From assembly GCA_965221735.1 (NCBI GenBank), contig OZ244910.1, forward strand, positions 248,001 through 312,000: a stretch of 64,000 nucleotides of DNA, written 5' to 3'. How positions within the stretch are numbered: position 1 is the first letter of the stretch; every line of letters begins with the position of its first letter. This document shows positions 56,789-63,209 of the stretch, piece after piece. Position numbers and translations under genes: made by a program. Source of the stretch: UBA2991 sp965221735 (lineage in GTDB: Bacteria; Chloroflexota; Dehalococcoidia; Tepidiformales; Tepidiformaceae). The notes beneath the pieces are model-generated. The model had not been told where the DNA came from and searched no databases. It saw only the letters and a list, made by a program, of their open reading frames with translations.

Positions 56789-57468
56789 GCCTCCTCATCG
56801 TGGCGCCCACGACGCGCGAGGCGCGCGCGATCGGCTCCGGGTGCCAGGTCACGGGCACCGGTGAAGCAGGCGAGTCTGCCCTCGCTGCCCTCCTCCGCGA
56901 GCAGAAGCCCGACACCGTCCTCATCGCCGGCCTCTGCGGCGGGCTTGACCCCTCCCTCGGCCCCGGCCACCTCATCCTCGCCCGCGAAGCCATGAACGAG
57001 GCGGGCGAGGGCCTCCAGCCCCCCGCCATGACGCTCCAGAACGCCCGCCGCGCCCTCCGCAACGAGGGATCCCGGTTCGTCTGCTCGCGGCTCGTGACCG
57101 TCGCCAGGCCCGTCGCCACGCGCACTGCCAAGCGCGACCTCTGGAACGAGCACGGCGCCGCAGGCGTCGACATGGAGACCGCCGCCTTCGCCCGGGTGGC
57201 CGTCGAGCACGGCGTCGACTGGATGGCCCTCCGCGCCGTCATCGATCCGGCCGCCATGGAGCTGCCCGCCCCCCTCCGCGACTGGAACGGTGAGTCGAGC
57301 GAGTTCGGCATGGCGGCCGGCATCGCCCTGCGCCCCAACGCCTGGGTCGCCGGCGGACGCCTGGCGGTGGCGCTCCGTTCGGCGGGACGCGCGCTGCGCG
57401 CCGCCACCCCCATCGTCGCCCGCGTGGCCCGCGACACCGTCCCCCTCGGCGACGACCTCCTGGCCTGA
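56785..57468 (+). CDS. hpnG: Hopanoid-associated nucleosidase/phosphorylase HpnG
   Basis: A 227-residue PNP-family protein. LLIVAPTTREARAIGSG, VLIAGLCGGLDPSLGPGHLIL and VDMETAAFARVAVEHGVDW hold the active-site pattern. HpnG removes adenine from adenosylhopane to give ribosylhopane, the reaction following HpnH, whose gene overlaps this one by GTGA. Substrate assignment rests on that neighbour as much as on the sequence. Confidence 0.87.
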   Translation: MSLLIVAPTTREARAIGSGCQVTGTGEAGESALAALLREQKPDTVLIAGLCGGLDPSLGPGHLILAREAMNEAGEGLQPPAMTLQNARRALRNEGSRFVCSRLVTVARPVATRTAKRDLWNEHGAAGVDMETAAFARVAVEHGVDWMALRAVIDPAAMELPAPLRDWNGESSEFGMAAGIALRPNAWVAGGRLAVALRSAGRALRAATPIVARVARDTVPLGDDLLA

Positions 57469-58262
57469 TGCCTGCCCCGCCCGTCGTCGTCATCACCGGC
57501 GCGAGCGCCGGTATCGGGCGCGCAACCGCCGTTCGCTTCGCTCGCGAGGGCGCCGCGGTCGTCCTTGCGGCCCGCTCCCGGGACCGCCTTCAGCGCCTCG
57601 CCGAACGTCTCGAGGAGCGGTTCGGCGTCGAGACCCTCGCCATCGCCTGCGACATCCGCGACCGCGAACAGGTCGACGCCCTCGTGGAGGCGGCGCTCGC
57701 CAGCTTCGGGCGCATCGACGTGCTCGTGAACAACGCCGGCTACGGCCTCTACGGCCGCATGGAAGACACCCCCGACGAGGCCTTCCGCGACCTTCTCGAA
57801 ACGAACGTGCTCGGCGTCCACCACGCCATCCGCGCCGTCCTGCCCCACATGCGCCGCCGGGCGTCGGGGCACATCGTCAACGTCGGCTCCGTCGTCGGGA
57901 AGCGGAGCTGGCCGTATCACGGCGCCTACGCCGCCACCAAATTCGCCCTGACCGGCCTGACCCAGGCGCTCCGCGGCGAGCTCGCCGGCTCAGGCGTGAG
58001 CGTCACGCTCGTGCTCCCCGCCAGCACCGACACGGAGTTCTTCGCCAACGCCCCCACCTACTCCTCCGAGTACGCCCCCGCCCCCCTCGGCCCTATCCAG
58101 ACCCCGGGCCAGGTGGCCCGCGCCATCGTCCGCTCGGTGCAGCGTCCCACCCCCGAAGTGCACATGCAGCCCCTCATGCGCATCGCGCACGTCCTCGCCG
58201 AGGTCTTCCCCGGCCTCACCGCCTGGGCGAGCGAGCTCCACTACCGCTGGCTCCAGCGCTGA
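57468..58262 (+). CDS. Short-chain dehydrogenase at the end of the hopanoid operon
   Basis: A 264-residue classical SDR. VVITGASAGIG, NNAGYGLYG, active-site Ser in VGSVVGKRS and YAATKFALTG (Tyr, Lys). Its ATG shares a base with the hpnG stop (TGATG), so it belongs to the operon. It could reduce the ribosyl- or formyl-hopane intermediate, or be unrelated; its NNAGYGLYG block closely resembles that of the tandem SDR at 6413-8149. Confidence 0.83.
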   Translation: MPAPPVVVITGASAGIGRATAVRFAREGAAVVLAARSRDRLQRLAERLEERFGVETLAIACDIRDREQVDALVEAALASFGRIDVLVNNAGYGLYGRMEDTPDEAFRDLLETNVLGVHHAIRAVLPHMRRRASGHIVNVGSVVGKRSWPYHGAYAATKFALTGLTQALRGELAGSGVSVTLVLPASTDTEFFANAPTYSSEYAPAPLGPIQTPGQVARAIVRSVQRPTPEVHMQPLMRIAHVLAEVFPGLTAWASELHYRWLQR

Positions 58263-58322
58263 CCAGGCCCGCACTCCGGGATGCCGGCAGGCGGACGCCC
58301 GGCAATGATTACTTCTGCCGCG

Positions 58323-58328
58323 TATCCT
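58323..58328 (+). promoter_or_regulatory. Leaderless -10 box (TATCCT)
   Basis: TATCCT ends 7 nt before a GTG at 58336 that opens a 24-codon ORF, not the main membrane-protein frame. Confidence 0.4.
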
Positions 58329-58335
58329 GTGTGCT

Positions 58336-58410
58336 GTGACCAACGGTGGCGCAATCGAAGCAGGTGCACCGGAGGCGCCCGCCTCCTCCTCGACCAGATG
58401 GTGCGGCTGA
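58336..58410 (+). CDS. 24-codon leaderless upstream ORF
   Basis: GTG at leaderless distance from TATCCT opens a short Ala/Ser-rich peptide (VTNGGAIEAGAPEAPA...) whose stop lies 13 nt inside the next ORF. It is either a coupling ORF for the membrane protein or its true N-terminus separated by a frameshift. Confidence 0.35.
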   Translation: MTNGGAIEAGAPEAPASSSTRWCG

Positions 58411-58844
58411 GCGACTTCCAGGTCAGTTCGATAGACGAGCTGCGGCAGAAGTCACGGGCTTACCTCGGCATTGGAGCACTTGCGATCACGGTCACGGCCG
58501 CTTTTCTTGCGTCATCGGATGTGGAGGCCGCGCTCGCCACAGGCGCAGGAGCCGCCTTGCTGTTGTTTGCACTCTCGGCGTACTTCGCCGTGAGGGCTGA
58601 GCTGGCGGCCTACGTCGATGTCGCTCCGGCGAGCAGCGATCTTGCCGCGCTCGTGGCGGAGCCGGCCGATCTCTGGAGTGACGACCAGCTCGTGCTATGG
58701 GTAGCTCGTGAATTCGCGGACACGGTCGTCCCGAAAGCACGGCGGCAAGTCGAGCGAATAGCCCGACACGTCAACCTCCAGCTCTACCTGTTTCTTGCTG
58801 AGGTTGTGGTAATCGGCGGCACGCTCATCGCGGCTATCGGATAG
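58398..58844 (+). CDS. Three-TM membrane protein of unknown function
   Basis: A 148-residue protein with two closely spaced helices (YLGIGALAITVTAAFLA, ALATGAGAALLLFALSAYFAV), a soluble helical segment (WSDDQLVLWVAREFADTVVP) and a C-terminal helix (LYLFLAEVVVIGGTLIAAI). The 2-TM plus helix plus TM layout is reminiscent of SLATT- or Pycsar-TM-like effectors, but I do not see a firm match and no nucleotide cyclase lies nearby. GC is lower than in neighbours. ATG 58398 and GTG 58401 are the possible starts; no Shine-Dalgarno sequence. Confidence 0.55.
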   Translation: MVRLSDFQVSSIDELRQKSRAYLGIGALAITVTAAFLASSDVEAALATGAGAALLLFALSAYFAVRAELAAYVDVAPASSDLAALVAEPADLWSDDQLVLWVAREFADTVVPKARRQVERIARHVNLQLYLFLAEVVVIGGTLIAAIG

Positions 58845-58860
58845 CTGAGACGGGCGCGCT

Positions 58861-59010
58861 TCATCGCCGTGGAGGCGGTGCGCCTCGCGTTAGAACCTCG
58901 GGGGGCTTGGTCGATGGGGGTGGCAGTTTGATCGGCTTCGACGGCTTGGCGCTTCCCGATCCGGTCGAGCCCTGCTGCCCCTGTCCCTCGCTGTTGCTCA
59001 TAGCATCCAT
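58861..59010 (-). CDS. Small Pro/Ser-rich protein
   Basis: A 49-residue ORF: SNSEGQGQQGSTGSGSAK followed by PIKLPPPSTKPPEVLTRG. The composition is disordered, quite unlike the Arg/Ala-rich shadows that noncoding frames give in this GC-rich DNA. A GGGGGAA site lies 9-15 nt upstream of the first ATG. It may be a genuine small protein, converging on the three-TM gene; no function proposed. Confidence 0.4.
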   Translation of the reverse strand: MDAMSNSEGQGQQGSTGSGSAKPSKPIKLPPPSTKPPEVLTRGAPPPRR

Positions 59011-59103
59011 GATGCCCGTTCCCCCGCACTCTCGCCAGACCCTGGCGCGAAGGAGGGGCGGCCAGGCCGCCCCTCCGGTCGTCGTGGTTGATGGTGCGGG
59101 ACG

Positions 59104-60738
59104 CTACTCCCGCGAGACCCAGTTCTCGAGCAGCGTGTGGAAGTGGCGGATCTTCGTCTCGCCGTAGTTCCCGAACTGCACGAACTCCTTCTTCGTCGCG
59201 TGCAGACCGAGCTGCACCCGCGGCAGGTTGTAGGTGTCCTGGTTGAACACCCGCGCGAGCATCCCCAGCTCGGGCGCCTCCGTCCAGTCGTCGTCGACCC
59301 CGATCCAGTGGATGGGGGCAGCCGGCGGCCGCTCGCCGTCCTGCGGGTACGGCGCCAGGTAGAGGCACTCCATGATGCTCTCGTCCGGGTTGTTCCCGTT
59401 CGGCCGGAAGCGGTAGACGATCCGGTTGAACGAGCCCCACGGGTGGAAGTTGGGGAACAGCGTGAAGTAGATGCTGTCGTTCAACTCCGCGTCGGGCACG
59501 TCGTCCATCAGGTCGCCGAGCACCGGGCGCAGGCCCTCGCGCATCGCGGCCGCGCCGATCTCGCGCACGGAAGCGCCGTTCGACGGCGCCGCCGTCATCT
59601 GCTCCATGCGCTTGTCCAGCTCTTCCGCGGCGCTCTCGGCCTCGACGTCCTCGCTCCCGCCGTTGTCGTCCGTATTGCCGCGACGGTTCTCCCAGTACTG
59701 GTCGTCCGTCTCGAGCTGCTTGCCCGCGAGCCACTGGCACATGTGCGGGTCGGCCTCGCCGAGGTCGCCGCTGATGTGCGTGCCGCTCTCGGTAAAGAGA
59801 CCGGAGCGCCCGTCGGGAGCGGTGACCAGGACGGTGCTGTCGGGCTGCGTGTCGTAGATGGCGTTGGTGAGGGGGTGCCGCATCTTGAAGGGACTGGTGT
59901 CCGGCAGCGGCTCCTCCTGGACGACGTTCGAGAGGTGCGGGCTGGGAACGCCGTTCGGCGTGATCGCCCGCGCGTAATTCCCGAACACGTCGTACTTCGA
60001 GTTCGCGTCGCAGATGCCCGCCAGGATCTGGGGGTGCGTCGCGACCACGTGGTAGGCCTCCATGAAGGCTTCCTGCGCCACCTTCCAGTTGCAGCGCAGC
60101 ACCTTGGCGACGTGCGCCTCCTTGTACCGCTTCTCGTACGGAAGCAGCGTGAAGTGGCTCTCCAGGTCGCCCACGAAGTCCTCGAACGGCTCCGCGTCCG
60201 GGTCCGGGTTGATGAACACGAACCCGCCCCAGCGCGCCACGTTCACCTCGGGCAGCGACTGCTCGTCCGGGTCCACGTAGGGGAAGTCCCACTGGCAGGG
60301 GATCTCCTTGAGGGAGCCGTCCAGGTTCCAGGTCCAGCCGTGGAACGCGCAGCGAAGGTCGCGCGCCCGCTTGCCGTCCTCCTGCCGCAGCAGGCGTCCC
60401 CGGTGGAGACAGGCGTTGTAGTACGCCTTGAACTCGTCCTCGGCCACGCGCACCACCAGGTAGGAGAGGTCGGCGAGGTCGTAGACAAGGTAGTCGCCTA
60501 CGTCGGGGATGTCGTCCTCGTGGCAGGCCATCTGCCAGATGCGCTTCCAGAGCTTCTCGACCTCCAGGTCGTGCCACTCGCGCGACGTGTAGCGCTCGAC
60601 GGGCACCAGCGTCGGCTGGCCTTCCTCGAGCGGGGAGTCGCGCAGCAGGTACTCCGGTACGGGATGGCTGTCCTCGGCGAGGAGCTGGGTGTAGGCGACG
60701 CCCGCGGAGCGGTTCGTGCCGGTCAGGGTTTCGGTCAT
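59104..60738 (-). CDS. Rieske ring-hydroxylating oxygenase, alpha subunit-like
   Basis: A 544-residue Rieske non-haem iron oxygenase. The [2Fe-2S] ligands are in CLHRGRLL and CAFHGWTWN. The mononuclear iron region is NWKVAQEAFMEAYHVVATHP with both His, and a later Asp near PDAELNDSIYF. The chain is about 90 residues longer than common alpha subunits, with an acidic insert (roughly 330-420, including DDNGGSEDVEAESAAEELDK). No beta subunit, ferredoxin or reductase gene adjoins, so it probably works as a homo-oligomer with a distant reductase. Substrate unknown, likely aromatic or sterol-like. Confidence 0.87.
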   Translation of the reverse strand: MTETLTGTNRSAGVAYTQLLAEDSHPVPEYLLRDSPLEEGQPTLVPVERYTSREWHDLEVEKLWKRIWQMACHEDDIPDVGDYLVYDLADLSYLVVRVAEDEFKAYYNACLHRGRLLRQEDGKRARDLRCAFHGWTWNLDGSLKEIPCQWDFPYVDPDEQSLPEVNVARWGGFVFINPDPDAEPFEDFVGDLESHFTLLPYEKRYKEAHVAKVLRCNWKVAQEAFMEAYHVVATHPQILAGICDANSKYDVFGNYARAITPNGVPSPHLSNVVQEEPLPDTSPFKMRHPLTNAIYDTQPDSTVLVTAPDGRSGLFTESGTHISGDLGEADPHMCQWLAGKQLETDDQYWENRRGNTDDNGGSEDVEAESAAEELDKRMEQMTAAPSNGASVREIGAAAMREGLRPVLGDLMDDVPDAELNDSIYFTLFPNFHPWGSFNRIVYRFRPNGNNPDESIMECLYLAPYPQDGERPPAAPIHWIGVDDDWTEAPELGMLARVFNQDTYNLPRVQLGLHATKKEFVQFGNYGETKIRHFHTLLENWVSRE

Positions 60739-60905
60739 GGTGAGAGCCCTCGATTCGAGACCGTCATGGGGTCTGCGGTTTCGCGCCGGATCGTAGCAGA
60801 GCGCGGGCCGGGTTGGGGGCCTCCGCGCGCTGCCCGCCCCATCCGGTAGGCTGACGCTCACGCGGGCCGTCTGGCCGCGACGCACGAGAGAGAAGGAGGG
60901 GGCAG

Positions 60906-61688
60906 ATGCTCCTCGAAGGCAAGGTCGGAATCGTTACCGGGGTTGGCATGGGCATGGGCGAGGCCGTCGCCAGGCGCTGGGCCCGCGAGGGCGCCCGCGT
61001 CATCGGCACCGACGTGAACGACGAGGCGGGCCACGCCGCCATCGACGCGATCAAGGCCGCCGGCGGCGAAGCCCACTACGTCCACGCCGACATCGCCAGC
61101 GAGGACGACTGGCAGGCGGTCTCCGCCTACGCCGTCAATGAGCTCGGCGGCCTCAACATCATGCACAACAACGCCGCCGTGCACTTCTGGTTCGACTCCC
61201 TCAACGACCCCATGGAGAAGTGGGATCAGATGATGGACATCAACCTGCGCGGCGTGCTCCTCGGCTGCCGCTACGCCATCCGCCACATGATCACGGCCGG
61301 CGGTGGCGCCATCGTGAACACGTCGTCCGTCTCCGCCCTCCACGGCGTTCCCCTGCAGGGCCTGTACGGGTCGACCAAGGCCGGCGTCATCAACCTGACC
61401 CGCTCGCTGGCTCGCGCCTACGGCCCCCAGGGCGTGCGCGTGAACGCCATCTGCCCCGGCACGATCGACACGCCCATGCTGCACACCGCCGCCGCCGAAG
61501 CCGCCGAGCTCTACCGCGACCAGGATGAGCCCGTCGGCGGTCGCGGCGGGAGCACCGGCCCGACGCTCGACGGCGGCCGTCTCGGCACGCCCGACGAGAT
61601 CGCGAACGCGGTGACGTTCCTGGTCTCTGACGAGGCGTCCTACATCAGCGGCGTCTTCCTCCCGGTCGACGGCGCGATGATGGCCTAA
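60906..61688 (+). CDS. Short-chain dehydrogenase/reductase
   Basis: A 260-residue classical SDR. VTGVGMGMGEAVA is the glycine loop, IGTDVNDEAG after strand 2 suggests NAD(H), NNAAVH the NNAG-like motif, and Ser (NTSSVSALHG), Tyr and Lys (YGSTKAGVINL) the active site; ends with SGVFLPVDGAMMA. AAGGAGGGGG precedes the ATG. It is divergent from the Rieske oxygenase with 167 bp between, so it may act on a dihydrodiol or alcohol product, as SDRs do in ring-degradation pathways; this is inference from position. Confidence 0.86.
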   Translation: MLLEGKVGIVTGVGMGMGEAVARRWAREGARVIGTDVNDEAGHAAIDAIKAAGGEAHYVHADIASEDDWQAVSAYAVNELGGLNIMHNNAAVHFWFDSLNDPMEKWDQMMDINLRGVLLGCRYAIRHMITAGGGAIVNTSSVSALHGVPLQGLYGSTKAGVINLTRSLARAYGPQGVRVNAICPGTIDTPMLHTAAAEAAELYRDQDEPVGGRGGSTGPTLDGGRLGTPDEIANAVTFLVSDEASYISGVFLPVDGAMMA

Positions 61689-61732
61689 ACGCTGGCCTCT
61701 TGCTGTTGACCGTTCCGCTGTCCGGTGCGTGG

Positions 61733-61766
61733 TTGACAACCCTGCATTTTCGCTGTTACATGTAAC
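61733..61766 (+). promoter_or_regulatory. TTGACA-17-TTACAT promoter with a palindromic operator
   Basis: TTGACA (61733-61738), a 17-nt spacer and TTACAT (61756-61761) form a consensus promoter. GTTACATGTAAC (61755-61766) is a perfect 12-bp palindrome covering the -10 box, the expected site for autorepression by the antitoxin. AAAGGA lies 9 nt before the ATG. Confidence 0.7.
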
Positions 61767-61786
61767 GAGGCAAAGGAACGCTCCTG

Positions 61787-62011
61787 ATGTCAGCGGAACC
61801 GCGACCACAGTCCTCGAGAGAACGAGTTCGTGCCTACCGCGACCGCCTGCGAAAGCAGGGGCTGCGCCCGATCCAGTTGTGGGTACCTGACACCCGCTCG
61901 CCTGATTTCGCCGTCGAGGCGCACAGGCAGTCGCTGCTGGTGGCGCGCAGTCCCTACGCGGAGGACGATCAGGCCTTCGTCGACTCCATCTCCGACGAGC
62001 TGTCTGACTAA
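61787..62011 (+). CDS. MazE-like antitoxin (DUF3018 type)
   Basis: A 74-residue protein. SSRERVRAYRDRLRKQGLRPIQ and LWVPDTRSPDFAVEAHRQSLLVA are the hallmark of the DUF3018 antitoxins paired with MazF toxins; the tail DDQAFVDSISDELSD is the toxin-binding part. Probably binds the palindrome in its promoter. The toxin gene begins 11 nt downstream. Confidence 0.87.
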   Translation: MSAEPRPQSSRERVRAYRDRLRKQGLRPIQLWVPDTRSPDFAVEAHRQSLLVARSPYAEDDQAFVDSISDELSD

Positions 62012-62022
62012 GGGAGCGCTGT

Positions 62023-62364
62023 TTGCAGCGAGGGCAGGTCTGGACTGTTGCGGGAGGTGGGGACTACACAGCGAAACCCCGACCCGTGGTTATCCTCCAG
62101 GACGACCGTTTCGATACAACAGAGTCAGTCACCGTCTGCCCGCTGACCACAGACCCGACTTCGGCGCCACTCGTCCGCATCTTGGTCGAACCCAGTGAGC
62201 GCAATGGGCTTGACGAAGCGTCGTCGGTCATGGCCGACAAGGTCACCACGGTAAGGAGATCGCGACTGGGCGAGGCTCTGGGGAGTCTCGACGATGAGGA
62301 TATGCTTCGGCTTAGTCGTGCCGTCCTCGTGTTCCTTGGATTTTCGCCTAATCCCGGCGGCTAA
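62023..62364 (+). CDS. MazF/PemK-family toxin
   Basis: A 113-residue endoribonuclease toxin. QRGQVWTVAGGGDYTAKPRP, VVILQDDRFD, SVTVCPLTTDPTSAPLVRI and SSVMADKVTTVRRSRLGEAL match MazF. TTG at 62023 is the start, with GGGAG 7 nt upstream; there is no in-frame ATG before it. A weak TTG start would help keep the toxin below its antitoxin. It is not closely similar to the other MazF-type toxin at 10451. Confidence 0.87.
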   Translation: MQRGQVWTVAGGGDYTAKPRPVVILQDDRFDTTESVTVCPLTTDPTSAPLVRILVEPSERNGLDEASSVMADKVTTVRRSRLGEALGSLDDEDMLRLSRAVLVFLGFSPNPGG

Positions 62365-62410
62365 CACTGGCTGACGGGCCGCTCTGCAACGGCTGAGCGC
62401 CAAAGTGCCC

Positions 62411-63160
62411 TTAGGCGCTGGCCCGCGCGGGCTCCTTCGCCCATGACAGGCCCCGGCGGAGGAGCTCGTAGAACACCGGCAGCTCCCACGAGCCGCGCAT
62501 GATCGGCGCTTCGTCGACCATCGGCTGCATGTCGTACTTGCCGCAGGAGTGCCCCAGCGTCAGGTAGAGGACGGCGCCTTCGCCCAGCTCGCGTACGTAG
62601 GCGATCAGGCGAGGGTCGTCGTCGGGCCAGTCGTTCTCGACGTAGCCCGCCTCGAACTTCCCGGTGAAGCGCGTCTCGAGGAGGGGCGTGAGCCCCTCCG
62701 AGTAGTCGCACAGGTAGATCTCGTCCGACGCCTCGAACGGCTCGATGCCCGCCATCAGGGGGTGGTCCGGCGCCGTCACCGTTACCTGGAAAGGTTGGGT
62801 GGGCGGGTGCGAGATGAAGCGGCTGCCGAGCGTCTCCATGAACGTGTCGCAGATGCGCGGCGCGATGATGCCCTCGGGGCCGAAGTCGAGGAGCGCGTTC
62901 GTCGCGTGCAGCGCCACCCAGCGCCCACCCCCCGCGACGAAGTCGCGCAGCGCCTCCTCTTCCTCCGGCTCCGGACGCAGGTCGCACGTGTACGTCACGA
63001 GGATGTCCGCGGCCCGGATCCCCTCCGTGTCCGCGAACGACTCGGCCACGCGCACGCGCACGTCGTCGTCCTCGTGCAGCAGCTTCAGCAGCTCCAGCCG
63101 GGCGAAGTCCGTGTCGTGGAAACGGGCGTTGGCGACGAGGTAGGCATCAATTCGAGGCAT
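62411..63160 (-). CDS. ThuA-like / glutamine amidotransferase-fold protein
   Basis: A 249-residue protein of the ThuA (trehalose utilisation) family. ADILVTYTCDLRPEPEEEEAL, FVAGGGRWVALHATNAL and VLYLTLGHSCGKY are the flavodoxin-like amidotransferase core; the usual nucleophile Cys is replaced at HATNA. Role in sugar metabolism is unproved. Starts with a leaderless -10 box 7 nt upstream. Confidence 0.84.
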   Translation of the reverse strand: MPRIDAYLVANARFHDTDFARLELLKLLHEDDDVRVRVAESFADTEGIRAADILVTYTCDLRPEPEEEEALRDFVAGGGRWVALHATNALLDFGPEGIIAPRICDTFMETLGSRFISHPPTQPFQVTVTAPDHPLMAGIEPFEASDEIYLCDYSEGLTPLLETRFTGKFEAGYVENDWPDDDPRLIAYVRELGEGAVLYLTLGHSCGKYDMQPMVDEAPIMRGSWELPVFYELLRRGLSWAKEPARASA

Positions 63161-63167
63161 ACCCGCG

Positions 63168-63173
63168 ATGATA
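63168..63173 (-). promoter_or_regulatory. Leaderless -10 box (TATCAT)
   Basis: On the minus strand TATCAT ends 7 nt before the ThuA-like ATG. Confidence 0.45.
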
Positions 63174-63209
63174 CGCCGCCATGGCGGCGCTCCCGCACCC
63201 CAGGGGGTG

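Noticed and set aside
61705..61732. TTGACC as the -35 box for the second MazEF module
   Set aside because: The TTGACA at 61733 is closer to consensus and has the correct 17-nt spacing to TTACAT.
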